Of a stretch of 64,000 bases of DNA, positions 50,203-61,939 are shown piece after piece. The stretch is from Diploptera punctata (taxonomy: Eukaryota; Arthropoda; Insecta; Blattodea; Blaberidae), in assembly GCA_030220185.1 (NCBI GenBank), contig JASPKZ010009726.1, positions 1-64,000 of the forward strand, read 5' to 3'. Under the pieces are notes generated by a model. It saw only the letters and a program-made list of their open reading frames with translations, had not been told where the DNA came from and ran no database searches. Each line of letters opens with the position of its first letter. Within the stretch, counting starts at the first letter, position 1. The translations under genes and the position numbers were made by a program.

Positions 50203-51303
50203 TAACTCACTGGCTCTATCGAATCCGTAGGTTCACGGACGGACGGACATAAGCTATCCATATATCCCTATTCTGAGCTAATGTTTTCCATTCATCCACT
50301 GTATAATCTACTTCCCGCAAAACATGCATAATTTTATTCTCACACCTCATTCTTGATCTAACAACTGGGCGTTTTCCGTCTGGTTTTCCTACAAGAATCA
50401 TCCATGCAACTCTTTGATCCCCATATGTGCCACATGTCCTGCCCATAGCAATCTACGAGACTTAACTGTTCTTATTATATCAGGCTTCTTATACATATCA
50501 TGTAGCTCACCATTATGTAGTTTAAACCGTTCATCTCTTCTTCTTTTTTTTTTTGCGCAAAAAGTTTCTTAAGAACTTTATTCTCAAACACTCGTAATCT
50601 TCTTTCCACCATTAAAGTAATAGTCCATGTTTCGCATCCATGTAATATAACTGGCAGAATAACTGTTTTATTTATTTTCAGTTTAACATTTTTCAAAGGA
50701 GTTGGGATGGCGAGAGTTCCTGAAATATATAACAGGATGCATTTCCAGAATGCAACCTGCGTTTAACTTCCTTGTGCATCTCATTCCTATTTGTAATTAT
50801 TAATGTTCCTAGATAATTGAAATCAGCCACTTCTTCAAAATTTCCTTCATTTGTTATTAGTTGTCCATCTCAACTATAAACGCATTTCTATGTGTGAACA
50901 TATATTTAGTTTTATTTATATTAATTCCAGCCCCAATTTCGTAGTGTTACTCAATAGTGTGTGCGTGTTGGCCTTTAATATCTCCCCGCTATCGCTCAAA
51001 AATACCATATCATCAGCATAAATTTACAGCCTATTACTAGCATTGAGTTGTAGGCTTTCTTCATTTTCCAAAGATTCAGTTGCATGCTCTAATATAAAAT
51101 TGAATAGTAGAGGAGATAATGCATCCCCTTGCTTTACCCCATTGTGAATTTCTAAATTATCCGAAAACTGTTTGCCTACAAACACCCTACTCTCTGTTCC
51201 ATTTAGACACATTCGTATAAGTCTAACAAACATTTTAGGAATTCCGAACTCCAGCAGCATACTGTATAACTTCTCCCTGTTAACCGAATGTAGGCCTTTT
51301 TCT
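50203..51303 (-). pseudogene. LINE-A reverse transcriptase, 5'-truncated
   Basis: From about 51260 leftward: EFGIPKMFVRLIRMCLNG, GVKQGDALSPLLFNFILEHA (RT motif B), a decayed YADD region, LYCINKTVILPVILHGCETW-like sequence (50475-50696) and RVAWMILVGKPDGKRPVVRS. The C-terminus is DRDIWIAYVRPSVNLRIR-like, as in other copies. Frameshifts and stops are numerous. The tail is a short AGTTAATTAT remnant. It starts abruptly beside a (TA)n tract at 51304-51324. Confidence 0.82.
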
Positions 51304-51399
51304 AGTATATATATATATATATATAGAACTTAAAACTATATTTTTGACATTTGACAATGAAGGCAAATATGACATGAAAAAAAAATAATTGCCTGAGTG

Positions 51400-51444
<45 letters not shown>

Positions 51445-51466
51445 AATAAATGTTGGGTGTTAGGAT

Positions 51467-51545
51467 TCCTGAGTAACTCAGATGATTGGAGCACTAAACG
51501 TACAGAGTTTAGAAACTCGGCTTCAAATCCCGACACAGACATTTA
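51467..51545 (+). repeat. tRNA-like SINE head, third type, copy 1
   Basis: GAGTAACTCAGATGATTGGA (A-box region) and GGCTTCAAATCCCGACACAG (B-box region), followed by the ATTTATTTGTTTTTCATGTC tail. Confidence 0.55.
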
Positions 51546-51730
51546 TTTGTTTTTCATGTCATATTTACCTTCATTGACATAAGTCAAAAATGCAGTTATA
51601 ACATCTAACTATAGCTACAAGCGTTACTGCTATAAGTAAATATTCTCTTTAAATATGCTTACTTGTTACAGTGGCCATTAGATGTCTATTGGAATGATAT
51701 CCCACTACCTCTCGTGCAAATTGATAATAC

Positions 51731-51790
<60 letters not shown>

Positions 51791-51819
51791 ATATAAAAAA
51801 AGAAAGGTTTGAGTTAGGA

Positions 51820-51897
51820 TTCCTGAGTAGCTCAGATGGTTAGAAGCCTAAATGAACAGAGTTTAGAAACTCGGGTTTAAATCCCGACTCAGGCATT
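51820..51897 (+). repeat. tRNA-like SINE head, third type, copy 2
   Basis: CCTGAGTAGCTCAGATGGTT, then ACTCGGGTTTAAATCCCGAC and TCAGGCA. CCTGAG/CTCAGG acceptor pairing, a good TAGCTCAGATGG A box and a 5-bp TPsiC stem (CGGGT/ATCCCG) are visible. It is followed by the SINE tail ATTTATTTTACTTTTCAT, so I do not call a functional tRNA. Confidence 0.6.
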
Positions 51898-51929
51898 TAT
51901 TTTACTTTTCATATCATATATGTATATAT

Positions 51930-52340
51930 GTCTGTCCTTTGCAGAGTTCTAAAACCGTTCAACCAATCTTCGTGAACATGTTATATGTAGGTTTTGAGAT
52001 GCGCGAGTGATCAGCCGTCATCCATTGTGTGTTTAAATAAATACGTGTAGGAGTTCACCTGAAACGAAAATTAAAAAAAAAACAGTGTAGCGTTCACATT
52101 GTTCTATGTTTGACAACGAAACTCAGAATATTCTATTAAACTAACGTAGGTAGGAATTGTCAAGAAAGAGAGCGAAATCCTACAGTTAGAAGTATTCGTT
52201 TATTAAAACAATAAGGAATTGAAAATTGCCTAAACTACTGGACCGGTTTTTATTTTTATTTTTTTAGAGTATCCCGGGATGGTTTACATTCAAAAGTGGA
52301 CCCCGTAGATGGCGCTGCGATCGGGTTATAGGATTTTTAG
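51930..52340 (+). repeat. Unclassified dispersed repeat (relative of 27650-27990)
   Basis: Shared pieces include ACAACGAAACTCAGAATATT and GAGAGCGAAATCCTACAGTT with the corresponding 27880-27960 sequence. It is gene-free; Helitron origin is possible but unproven. Confidence 0.4.
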
Positions 52341-52344
52341 GTCA

Positions 52345-52735
52345 AAATTGTAGTCACCTGCATTATCGGGATATTCCACGCGACTACAATGTGACGTCAT
52401 AGTGCAAGCTTCTTGAGCCATAACATATGGCAGTGAGGAGTTTTCTTGCGAACTTATTAATTTGTAAATTTTACGGTAAAGAAGTTACTTAGCCTATATT
52501 TTTTTCGTCTGGCCATGAGAACGTCTAACGTGTCCGCTAGTATAGGGAGTAGACTATTGGGAGGTGAGGACTATTGACCAGTCTCGATCCCCATTCAAAG
52601 TTCAGACCAAATACAATTTTAAATAATTCTCTTTCGACTTAAAGACAATTGGTTTGTCCTCGACTGCCAACAAGGCTGTTACCTACCTTACAGCATAACG
52701 TGGTTTGATATTTGGTTTAGTTAGTAATTGTCAAT
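52345..52735. other. Unassigned stretch
   Basis: No gene or repeat boundary that I can support. Confidence 0.4.
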
Positions 52736-52747
52736 CAAGTGAACTAT

Positions 52748-53086
52748 CAATCCATAGTAATTCTGCTCGAAGGCAGGTCCTTCACTGCAATCACAGCATT
52801 TTCATGCTATGCTTGCAGCTTTACTAGGGAATTGTGTAGGTGTGGTAGCTTCCCGTTGCTTTCCACACCGGTGAAGGATGATAATGATAATGGTAGGATG
52901 ATAATGATAATGATGGCCATATGATTTCGGGGACCGTTTGGGCCTTAAAGTTTTCCTGACATTTGTCTTACAGGTGAGGAAAAACCCCGATAAAAGCCTC
53001 ACCCAGAAAAACTGCCCCGACCGGGGATCGAACCCGGGCCTGCTGCGTGACAAGGCAGCACGCTACCTCGAGACCACAGCGGTGGA
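52748..53086 (-). mobile_element. SINE-V, full-length, with perfect TSD
   Basis: Opposite orientation to 49607-49950, with the same head (B box GGTTCGATCCC on the minus strand), body and distal TGCCTTCGAGCAGAATTACT end. It is bracketed by a perfect 12-bp duplication, CAAGTGAACTAT, at 52736-52747 and 53087-53098, showing retrotransposition. Confidence 0.93.
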
Positions 53087-53137
53087 CAAGTGAACTATAA
53101 ACCTTGTAAATTACTGTGAACTACATAATTTCATGTC

Positions 53138-53290
53138 AGTTTAGTGGTGATGTTCCTTATCTCTAGTCCGAAGGTCGTAGGTTCAAACCCGACCGTTTCC
53201 AAGGGAAAATTCCTCCGGGAGGGACGTTTAGCCGTGGGATCTGAGTCTGAAGATTTTCAGGCTCGTAAAATAATTTGATGTTTATGGGAT
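53138..53290 (+). repeat. tRNA-headed SINE fragment
   Basis: GTTTAGTGGTGATGTTCCTT and AGGTTCAAACCCGACCGTTT serve as A- and B-box regions. The body AATTCCTCCGGGAGGGACGT and AGATTTTCAGGCTCGTAAAA is shared with 58660-58740. Confidence 0.6.
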
Positions 53291-53294
53291 GATT

Positions 53295-53860
53295 GTCTAC
53301 ATAATTTAGCGAATAATAATTTACACACACGCACACATATATATAGCCTATATATAAATCCCATATATAATTTATCCGTATTTCCTTGTCATCAGCTTAC
53401 TTTACACCTTCTCGCTCCTCTTTTGTCGACGGCGCTAAACGTGAACTTGATTCTCGGCGACTCCGAAATGCGGTTTTGAACTAAATATGAGTGGTTTTAA
53501 ATCCCTGTGGAGAATCAACTTACGACTACAAAGACAATAGATTCAATACTAATCTCGGTCCGTTTTTACTTTTTATTTTTCTTCCCATCTCGCTCCCTCT
53601 TATGGAAACTATACGTAAAAAGTTGAACTTAAATTTAATCGTTTTCGACACTAGTATCCGTCGTATTACATTGTTTTTACACGTCATATTCCTGAGGGTG
53701 CTAGTGGTCTCTAACCCCTCAAAATGTAGGTGATGCGCGTTCAGACAAATTTATTTAACAAACGTCAAACTTTCACATTTCTAATTACTCAGATTTGTTT
53801 TGTTTATTCTTCCGTCCATGACTGATCTATTTGCTGTATTTTATTATGATACTATATTAA
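53295..53860. other. Unassigned stretch
   Basis: An 80-codon ORF at 53491-53733 has no recognisable motif. I see no repeat boundaries. Confidence 0.4.
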
Positions 53861-53866
53861 ACAGTA

Positions 53867-54060
53867 CCAACTAAATTGGAAACACCATCTTGAAAGAATG
53901 ACTTCAAATCGGATCCCCAAAGCTGTTTATAATTATATACCAAGAGGACGAAGATCACCGGGCCGTCCTATGAAACGCTGGAGGGAAAATTTTCTATAGG
54001 ATCGTAACAGGCCTTGGCCTAATACTTGGAAGGAAAAAGAAGAAGACCATATTTAATATT
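53867..54060 (+). pseudogene. 3' end of a further LINE family
   Basis: A broken frame reads KHHLERMTSNRIPKAVYNYI, then PRGRRSPGRPMKRWRENF and WPNTWKEKEED. This is the C-terminus W..HV.RM...R.PK...Y.P.GRR..GRPx.RW typical of many insect LINEs. A purine-rich AGGAAAAAGAAGAAGA tail follows. Confidence 0.65.
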
Positions 54061-54064
54061 TCAC

Positions 54065-54610
54065 CATTAAAAGTAAATTAAGGTATATATTGTGATAAAA
54101 GTATAATAAATGTATCTAGAAGTAAGTTACGGAGCAAAAAGCGTACATCCGATTTCGAAATAATTTTGCTTTTAAAATGAAACTTAGACACGTCCAACAA
54201 TAAAACATAAAACATTACACAACGTCCATAAATAAATCTGAAAAATAACAATTTACACGTAACTTAACAATTATGATTCTGAAGTCTGAGGACAAAATGA
54301 TAAACATTAAGCAGTAGTGTAACTTGATAATGACAATAACATCCTCAACTCGTGTTCAACGTAGCGATGAGATGAGATGAAGCCCCTATATTTATAGAAG
54401 TCTGAACGATAAGTGTGACGATGAGTATGGAGAAATCCTGTGGCAGGGGAAACGGTAGAAACCTACTAACATATAATTACTAATGAAGATGATTATATTA
54501 AAATGTGTATATCCCAAATAATTACATAACCTGGAGCTCATAAATAAAATAATCAATAGACGGAAGAAAATAACTGACCTGGAAACTTTCATATAATTAA
54601 TAATATAGAA
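54065..54610. other. Unassigned stretch
   Basis: ATAAATAAAATAATCAATAG and ACGGAAGAAAATAACTGACC near 54540-54575 are shared with 6360-6400 in front of SINE-W. There is no gene. Confidence 0.4.
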
Positions 54611-54984
54611 AATGAATAGGGGAGCAAATGGTTGGTACGGCCTCGAGAAGGGTACAGATGCCGACTATGTATACCTTAATAAATCTCGAGTAATGCCACT
54701 GTGACTTTTTAGCAGCTCTGCCAGGAAGTCCTAATTCTACGTTCTCGTCGTGCTCCCTGACTACAGTCTTAATAGAGTGTAGCTAACAGGATGGGACGAA
54801 AGGCGATTCTCAGCGCCTTAAAACTGAGACCTGTCGGCTAAGGGAGCAAACCCTAAAAAAAAACCCAGGTCCTCCGTGTCTGGGGGTTAGGCGTCAGGCT
54901 GGCAACTGGCCCTGGAAAAAAGTATATCGCTACGTACTTCAGTAAAATATGTCAGCCGCATGGATTTAAATGTGACAGACTTAA

Positions 54985-55863
54985 GCTACTAAAACGGACC
55001 TTTGCTATTGGCACATGGAATGTTCAAGGCTTGAACACTAAAGAACAAGAAGTAATGGATGATATTACAGCAATGAATGCAGATATTATTGTGCTCTCAG
55101 AAACAAAAAAGAAAAGGAAAGTACAGGAAAAATTAGGAAATTATACACATATCTGGAGTGGAGTACCAAAAACTAGTAGAGCAAAAAGAGGTATATCCAT
55201 TTTGATAAAAAATAAGTTGGTAAAAAATATAGTGTCTTGGGAAGAAATTGATAAAAAAATTATTAAATTAAATCTCAAACTTTTTGGGATAGAGCTTATA
55301 ATAATAGGAGTATATGCCATAAGTATATGAGGATGCAACAACCATAGAGAAAAATTTTTTTTGACAAATTGTCAGAAATGTTGGAAAATAAAAAAAAACA
55401 TCAAGAAGTAATAATAACAGGAGATTTTAATAGTCGAGTAGGAAGTAGAATGAGAGATGAAGTGATTGGACCATTTGGGAAAAAGTGGAAAATGACAATG
55501 GAGATAGATTGATAAGTTTATGTAAACAACATGGCTATATGATAATGAATAGTTTCTTCCAAGGATATACATAAATACACATGCGAACAGCCAACAAAAA
55601 GTCTCAAATCAATAATTGATTATATAATTGTGATACAAAAACATGATATGATAGTGAATGATGTTAGAGTGTATAGAAAACCAGATTGCGGAAGTGACCA
55701 TTATATACTTTTGGGAAAATTTATATTAACAAGTAGGAAAAAACAAAATATTGAAGTAACGGAAGACAGAATAAATACAACCCTTTTGAATGAACAAAGA
55801 TATAAAGTAAGTTTACTCTATGACGAGAGTATAAAACATCTTTTTCATTCAAGATTAAAATAA
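54985..55863 (+). pseudogene. LINE-B endonuclease domain, frameshifted
   Basis: The frame before 55031 supplies RTFAIGTWNVQGLNTKEQEV (TWN motif of AP-like endonucleases). LSETKKKRKVQEKLGNYTHI gives the catalytic Glu region, followed by GVPKTSRAKRGISILI. A stop at 55328-55330 ends this frame. Another frame has EVIITGDFNSRVGSRMRDEV (GDFN motif) and GDRLISLCKQHGYMIMNSFF. A third has VYRKPDCGSDHYILLGKF (SDHY motif). All endonuclease signatures are present but spread over three frames. Confidence 0.85.
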
Positions 55864-55893
55864 AAACTTAATTTAAATTTAAATAAATCTGCA

Positions 55894-57838
55894 GTGGAAA
55901 TGTATGATCAATTAAAGGAAAGTATACATTCAGCAGCTTTAGAAGCACTTGGGAAAGAAAATGTAGAATTAAAAAGAAATAATGAGTGGTTTAATCACGA
56001 TATTAAAAAATTAGTAGAAGAAAAAAAGAAAGCAAGGATGAAATGGTTATCAGATCACTCAACAACATCTCGAAATGAATATATCACTTTAAAACATAAA
56101 ACAAAGGCGGAAGTGAGAAGAACAAAAAATGAGTACTGGGATAATATATACTCGAATGTAGATCATTCAATTGGATATGCTAGATCCAAAGAATCGTGGA
56201 AAACATTACAAAATATCAGGGAATCAGAAAGAAAGAAGATAAATATTGAGTTGATACGACCATCAGAATGGATGCAACATTATAAAGGTTTACTTCAAGA
56301 AAATAGAAATGAGATTCAACGTCAAGATACGGATGTAGAATATAAATTTGACACTCCAGAGATAACAGAAGATGAAGTAAAAAGAGCTTTGAAACAGGCA
56401 AAAAATGGAAGAGCACCAGGACCAGGAAATATTCAGACGGAACTCCTATAACATGGAGGAGATATTTTAGTAATATTTTTAACAAAAAGTTTTAATAAAA
56501 TTTAAATTGGAAACGATATCCCAGAAGACTAGAATTTATCGTACATTACTCCTATTTTTAAAGAAGGTGATAAAAAACTGTGTTCCAATTATAGAGGTAT
56601 AAGCGTTATATCTTCAATAGCTAGGATTTTTACTAAAATTATAAATTTTAAACTTAAGGAGATAAAAGATAACTTAAGAGAAAAACAGTGTGGAATCTGG
56701 AGTGGAAGATCATGTATTGATAATATTTTCTGTATTAGACAATTACAAGAGAAAATCCTAGCAAAAAATAAAGAACTACATATGACCTTTATAGATTTAG
56801 AGGTGGCATATGATAGTGTACCTCGACAATTGTTATGGACGGCAATGAGAAATTTGAATATCTGTGATAAATGGATTAATATTGTTTGGAAGATCTATAG
56901 TAATACAAAAGCTAAAGTAAAAATACAGAATAATTTAACAGAGGAATTCACAGTGAATAAAGGCCTTAAGCAGGGATGCAGTTTGTCACCAATTCTTCTA
57001 AACATTTATTTAGACCAGGCTCTTAACTTATGGTATAAAACATGTTCTGAAATGGTTATTCCTATAGGAGGAAAAGTATTGCATTCATTGTTGTTTGCAG
57101 ATGATCAAATAATTTTTGCAGGGGATGAAGATGTTATGAAATATATTATAAGGAAACAAATGGAAGAATATAAAAAATGGGGACTGAATATAAATTTACA
57201 GAAAACAGAATACATGTGTTTGGGAAAGGATGTGGGTGACCTCATACTTGAAACAGGGAAAATAAAAAATGTGAATTTTTTAAATATCTTGGGTCAATAA
57301 TTACAATTTTAAGTACCTGTGAGAGAGATGTAGAGACTAAAATTGCAATGGCAAAAAATGCAACTAAAACATTACATGGAATAATTTGGAACAAAAATAT
57401 CACAAAGGAAACTAAAATGAAAATTTATAAGAACATAATACAGAATATTTTGTCATATGGAAGTGAAACTTGGTCTTTGACGGAAGTACAAAAAATGTAA
57501 TTACAACAGTTGGATTTGATTATTTTAGAAGAAGCCTCCAAAAAACAAGACAGGGTAAAATAAGAAATGAATTCCTTTGGAGAGAAATGAATGTCACCAC
57601 ATCGGTTATTAAGAGGATTGAAAATCAAACGCTTAAATGGTATGACCATGTACAAAGAATGGAAAATGAAAGATGGCCAAAAAATATATACCAATGGTCA
57701 CCTCCTGGAAGAAATAAACGTGGCAGACCAAGATGGAAATGGAAAACCTATGTCAGAACTATAATGGATGATAGGAATTTGGAAGAGGGAGATTGGAATG
57801 ATAGAGATAAATGGAAACTGAAGACGGCAAACCTATAA
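55894..57838 (+). pseudogene. LINE-B reverse transcriptase and C-terminus, frameshifted
   Basis: An intact 185-codon stretch (55894-56451) holds the pre-RT region and KRALKQAKNGRAPGPGNIQT, where RT motif 0/1 begins; a TAA then interrupts. The catalytic part 56782-57300 has TFIDLEVAYDSVPRQLLW (motif A), NKGLKQGCSLSPILLNIYLD (motif B) and HSLLFADDQIIFAGDED (motif C, FADD). NINLQKTEYMCLG follows. After frame breaks, 57470-57838 encodes SVIKRIENQTLKWYDHVQRM and RNKRGRPRWKWKTYVRTIMD. Motif A has V where K or F-K is usual. It is inactive because of several stops. Confidence 0.87.
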
Positions 57839-57914
57839 GTTGGGGAAAGCCGAAGAAGAAGAAGAAAATTAAGAATGAATCGGGATGAAGCAGCATGCCT
57901 TGGCGCTGAGCACG

Positions 57915-58080
57915 GAACGTGCGTTAATTTGATTTACTGAGGAAAATGTTTCTTATGCAATTTTTCCCAGTCAGCATCATGAGGTAACTCCAGGCTCCAG
58001 GTTGAGGAGTCTAGGATCGGCTCATATACTATCTGGGTTATCGACTTCCTATAATAGTCCTAAGTGGTTGGACTCTCGCG
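57915..58080 (+). mobile_element. SINE-W fragment
   Basis: TCAGCATCATGAGGTAACTC and CCAGGCTCCAGGTTGAGGAG match the body of the intact copy at 30767. The head is missing or unrecognisable. Confidence 0.55.
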
Positions 58081-58274
58081 CCAACTAGTTTCTTATGAGT
58101 TAAAGAACGGAGGGGTTTAATAATAATAGTATAACACTTTATTATGTGAAATTATATAAAATAGAATATTTCTAATTTGTTGTAATTTGAATTAACTTGC
58201 CTCGTATGCATCACGATGTAGGACATAATAACGTGCATTTAAACTATGATAAATGAGATATTTGAAAATGTATT

Positions 58275-58435
58275 TAATATTTACCTGATAGAGAAAGCGA
58301 TGTCAGTAAATCTCAGCTACACAGGTTAAACAGTTTTGAATCCAATCTGTAAAATATTAATATTTTATTAATATAATTTAAAACCGTAATTTTCTATTTG
58401 ATATTCAATGACGTTGCTTCGTAACGTTACGGTTA
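58275..58435 (+). repeat. Interspersed repeat R, copy 6
   Basis: TATTTACCTGATAGAGAAAG start and ATGACGTTGCTTCGTAACGT end, with AAAATATTAATATTTTATTA between. Confidence 0.7.
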
Positions 58436-58570
58436 TTGTATCATTCGTGTTGTCAACAAGGCGCATTTCGTCCAAATTTTTATGAAATCAATCTTCTTTT
58501 AATAAATGTGCTAATTGTGCTTAGGGGAAAAAATCTCATTATAAATTGAAATGGTTATTATACATAGTTG

Positions 58571-58865
58571 TGTGCGGTGGACTAGTGGTTTATGCTACTT
58601 GCCACTCGTTCCGAGGGTCGCGGGTTCAAACCCGGCCGGGGTTGATGGATTTTTTTGCGACGGGATAATCCGAGGAGCATGTCCTCCGAGAGGGACTTAA
58701 GCTGTGAGTCTAAAGACTTTTCAGGCTCGTAAAAGATCCTTAAGCCTTGATAAAGAGGCCTCTAAGCAAAATTTACCGACCTCAACCTCCTGGTAATACC
58801 TTAGTTGCCTGTTAGATGTCTCATTGTGTCGGTGTGTTACCGCATGACATCTATGAACAAATAAG
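58571..58865 (+). mobile_element. tRNA-derived SINE
   Basis: TGCGGTGGACTAGTGGTTTA (good A box TGGACTAGTGG) and CGCGGGTTCAAACCCGGCCG (perfect B box) form the head. The body reads CCGAGAGGGACTTAAGCTGT, TTTCAGGCTCGTAAAAGATC and CATTGTGTCGGTGTGTTACC and ends near ATGAACAAATAAGG. It is related to 53138-53290. Confidence 0.75.
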
Positions 58866-58869
58866 GTAA

Positions 58870-59100
58870 CTTAAAATTAACTTGGACTAGTAACTGCTTA
58901 CAAAGGAGAGGTTAGAGCTGCACCATTATAGGTAGATTACACTGCACATAGTTGTCTTCCTGTATAAATATGGTAAATTTAACTTTAAAAAAGTGGCATT
59001 GTTGTAATATTAAATAATAATTTGACAAAATACATGTAATATTCACACAATTACAGCACATATATTATCTTCTCCCTCTCTCCCCATCATAGGTGCTGTA
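58870..59100. other. Spacer
   Basis: No recognised feature. Confidence 0.4.
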
Positions 59101-59760
59101 ATCGATATTGGTGGATTAGTGGTTAATATACTTGCTCCCGGATTTAGAAATGCTTGGGTTCAAACACGGCCTGGTGGTGTCAATTTTCAGGGCATAAAAA
59201 TCCTTACACTAGATTCCTTCTGAAGTGAACTAAATAATTTGGTTCCCTGACTAGATTTACGGCACTTTAAAGAAACTTAAGCTGGAAAAATGAGACTTTT
59301 GATCATTTTTGGCCCTTTATCGCTCGGATTTGACTTGAGATGCTAATAATCTTGACTTTTGAGAAGTAAGTTTATTGTAAATTAGAAATAATTTCATAAC
59401 ACTAATTTAATGATTTGGCCTTCTCAACTATGTTTCCCCCTATTATACGTAATATTTGTCTATCTTTTGTAGGAAATGTTTACGGAGACTGGCCTAACTA
59501 CCAACACCAACTTGGAGGATCAGTAAGTACTTGTTTAAGATTTTTGTTCTGTAGAAATGACACCTTCTGTATGGCTAACATGTTACTCCTACCAGTAGAT
59601 ATCTTATCCACCATTTCTGATATAGGAAACTCAGACTTAACCTCCGCAAATTGCTTCATCGTATAGTTCTCGTACAAAGTTTGTTTATCCAGCAAAGGGG
59701 TGGGTTGTTACTTCTGGTTTAGAAAAACAGATAATTTATTCTCAAGGGAGACAAATATTT
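59101..59760 (+). repeat. tRNA-headed composite repeat S, copy 4
   Basis: The head has TTGGTGGATTAGTGGTTAAT (A box) and TTGGGTTCAAACACGGCCTG (B box). The body contains TTTACGGCACTTTAAAGAAA and ATGGCTAACATGTTACTCCT, the latter matching the CTAACATTTTCCTCCT block of other copies. Confidence 0.6.
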
Positions 59761-59764
59761 GGTA

Positions 59765-61125
59765 ATTAGAAGACCGTTGCACGGACTACATAAGAATCCG
59801 TTCATTTGAACTACCTAGTGAACGATGTTTAACATTCGTTGTAACGAACTATTGTCACTGTTTGTGTTGTTTCAGTAATTTTGAACATGGCGCGATGAGG
59901 TTTAGTATATTTCAGTTTTACTTAATATTTATACGCATTCTTGCGGTTTGCTGAGGAACTTGGGAGTAAAGGAGGGCGAAAACCCTTTTCATGTAGGTTT
60001 TAAAAATACAAAAACTATCCTAATTTTGAACCATGTACCTCACAGTAGGTCTTTATCAGATATTAGTTAATACACATTGTCTCACTTCCTATGTACAAAC
60101 AGTAACAATATCACATCTAAACACGTCTGCCTTGAATTTAAACACAGCTAACGAAGATAAATTCACATTAACCTTAATCCTTTTTATCTAGCGTTGGGTT
60201 ATTGTAACACCCGAACCTCCGTTAGATTTTTAATTCCACAAAGTATTCAAATAGTATGAACATTTCTTTATATTAACAAACATTGGTCGAAAATAAAAAT
60301 AACTGTAATAACTCACACTAACGTCACATTAACATTGGTTATTAGGTAACATTTCAGTAGCTTCAATTAGAAAATAAAGTCTCTTTCTCCTTTATAAATA
60401 CAAAATATGAATGTCGAAGACAAACAATGGGAATGAGGTAATTGTTACGTCACGAATGTGTACATATTTCTGTACTTTCTTTGGTATTTTATATTTAGTC
60501 GTTTTTCAATACTAGGAATAATTTATATTTCGTGAAAAAAAAAAATTGAAATTTATTTTTAACTTTCCGAAAACAGAACCATAACATATTAGGCTAGTGA
60601 AAATATTAGTTTTCCAACATGACTAATTAGCCAAGACTTTTAAGGAATGGTTCTGTAGATCAGAAGTCCAAGGTTTGAATCTCGCTGAAAACTAGGGTGA
60701 GAGTTGTGTTTAAAATACGTTGGAATATAGTGTGAATTGTATGGATAAGATTAATTGATATAGAAGTGAAATACAAAATAGGTTAATAGGAGAAGACAGC
60801 TAGTAGCCAAAAGTGGATTTTTTTATTCTAAATTAGCTTAAGTTCATATGAACGAGAAGTATATAGTAGTTCAGTTATGGTTCCTTTTCTATTCCATGGT
60901 TCATATAAAGTTTCTTCATATTTACTTATTATATGATAAGTGGCTTGTTATTAATGTCCTCTCTCTAACTTACATCCAGATGTGTCTTTAATGATGGAAC
61001 CAGTCACTGTAATACTAATTAAATGTGTTTTACAGTTCGCCCAATACATTCCTTGTGGGTACAGGTTAGTTCAAGAGCCTGAAACAGCAGCCACAACGTG
61101 AAAATGTGTTAAAATATTCTGAAAT
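59765..61125. other. Long stretch without recognised gene
   Basis: AT-rich, low similarity to anything else in the window. A weak tRNA-like pair near 60645-60690 (TTCTGTAGATCAGAAGTCCA, AGGTTTGAATCTCGCTG) may be an old SINE head. No ORF above 60 codons makes sense. Confidence 0.4.
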
Positions 61126-61130
61126 AAGTA

Positions 61131-61330
61131 GCCCGGGGACGTTGCGTAACTGGTAAAGCAATATGGTACAAGCTGGAAGATTGCGGATTCGATTCCCGAA
61201 GAGGTAATTTTATTCACGCAGGTTTTCTTCTCCTGAAGAAGTGTTATAATCATTACAAGGAATCACAAATCCTCTCTCGTAAGCCCATGTTTCCCTTAAC
61301 AGAGATTTAGGCGCTCTCCCCCTACAGGGA
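61131..61330 (+). repeat. tRNA-derived SINE
   Basis: GCCCGGGGACGTTGCGTAAC and GCGGATTCGATTCCCGAAGA give A- and B-box regions of a head at 61131-61206. The body includes CCTGAAGAAGTGTTATAATC. It is related to the heads at 5790 and 23511. Confidence 0.6.
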
Positions 61331-61334
61331 AGAA

Positions 61335-61935
61335 TTTGAACCATACTAATTTTGTTACACTTGTTTTCGTATAGATGTCATTTTTGAGTGTCCGTGGTCA
61401 GCGTTCCGCCTCATACTGACATCTAGGAAACCAAGGTAGTACTAGGACGGGAAATGTCGGCAAATATTGCTTACAGGCCTTTTCATTCAGGCTTAAGGAT
61501 AATCGCAAGTCCACCGCGGCCGATATCCCTAACGTTATATAAATTGTTGTACTAGACGTATTGATAATATATAAACATTCTCACGGCGCATTGCATGTGC
61601 GTCTCAACCAGTTGAGTAGCAAACATACGTTCTAAGTGTAAAGCCGTTGTGAAGAGCTATTTTCATGTCATTTTATTGTGTTTTTTTTTTAATTCATCCT
61701 TTTCGTAACTTTTAAATGAAACTAACCCAATGGATGGTAGTGATGAAGGGAAACAAACAACTAAAAATGTATAATTTTGAAGTCCGAGAACAAATAGACG
61801 CCCAGCAGCAAATAAAAAAATATAGAGAAGTGTGAAAAATATTGGTAAAATGGATATTTCAAACAATACGTGTGTAAACTAGAGTTCATAAAAATAAGCA
61901 ACGGATGGAAGAGTTGTTGGCGCGGAAATGTTCAT
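61335..61935. other. Unassigned stretch
   Basis: No gene. GAGTTCATAAAAATAAGCAA at about 61880 belongs to the leader also seen before SINE-W at 6360. Confidence 0.4.
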
Positions 61936-61939
61936 ATAA

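Larger units (their letters stand above)
51304..51925. repeat. Second cluster of tRNA-like units with (TA)n junctions
   Basis: The structure repeats that of the 28.5-37.9 kb array with a different tRNA-like head. A minus-strand SINE tail (TGACATTTGACAATGAAGGC) leads to GCCTGAGTGGGG and then (TA)n at 51402-51440. Plus-strand heads with CCTGAGTAACTCAGATGATT and CCTGAGTAGCTCAGATGGTT follow, and (TG)n(TA)n lies at 51731-51795. Confidence 0.7.
54615..57868 (+). mobile_element. LINE-B, nearly full-length non-LTR retrotransposon
   Basis: A 5' UTR of about 370 bp (GGTCCTCCGTGTCTGGGGGT, GGCTGGCAACTGGCCCTGGA) precedes an endonuclease-RT coding region. The element ends in GCCGAAGAAGAAGAAGAAA, a short tandem tail. 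Total length is about 3.25 kb, which fits a single-ORF LINE with N-terminal AP endonuclease. It is the longest element in the window. Confidence 0.85.
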
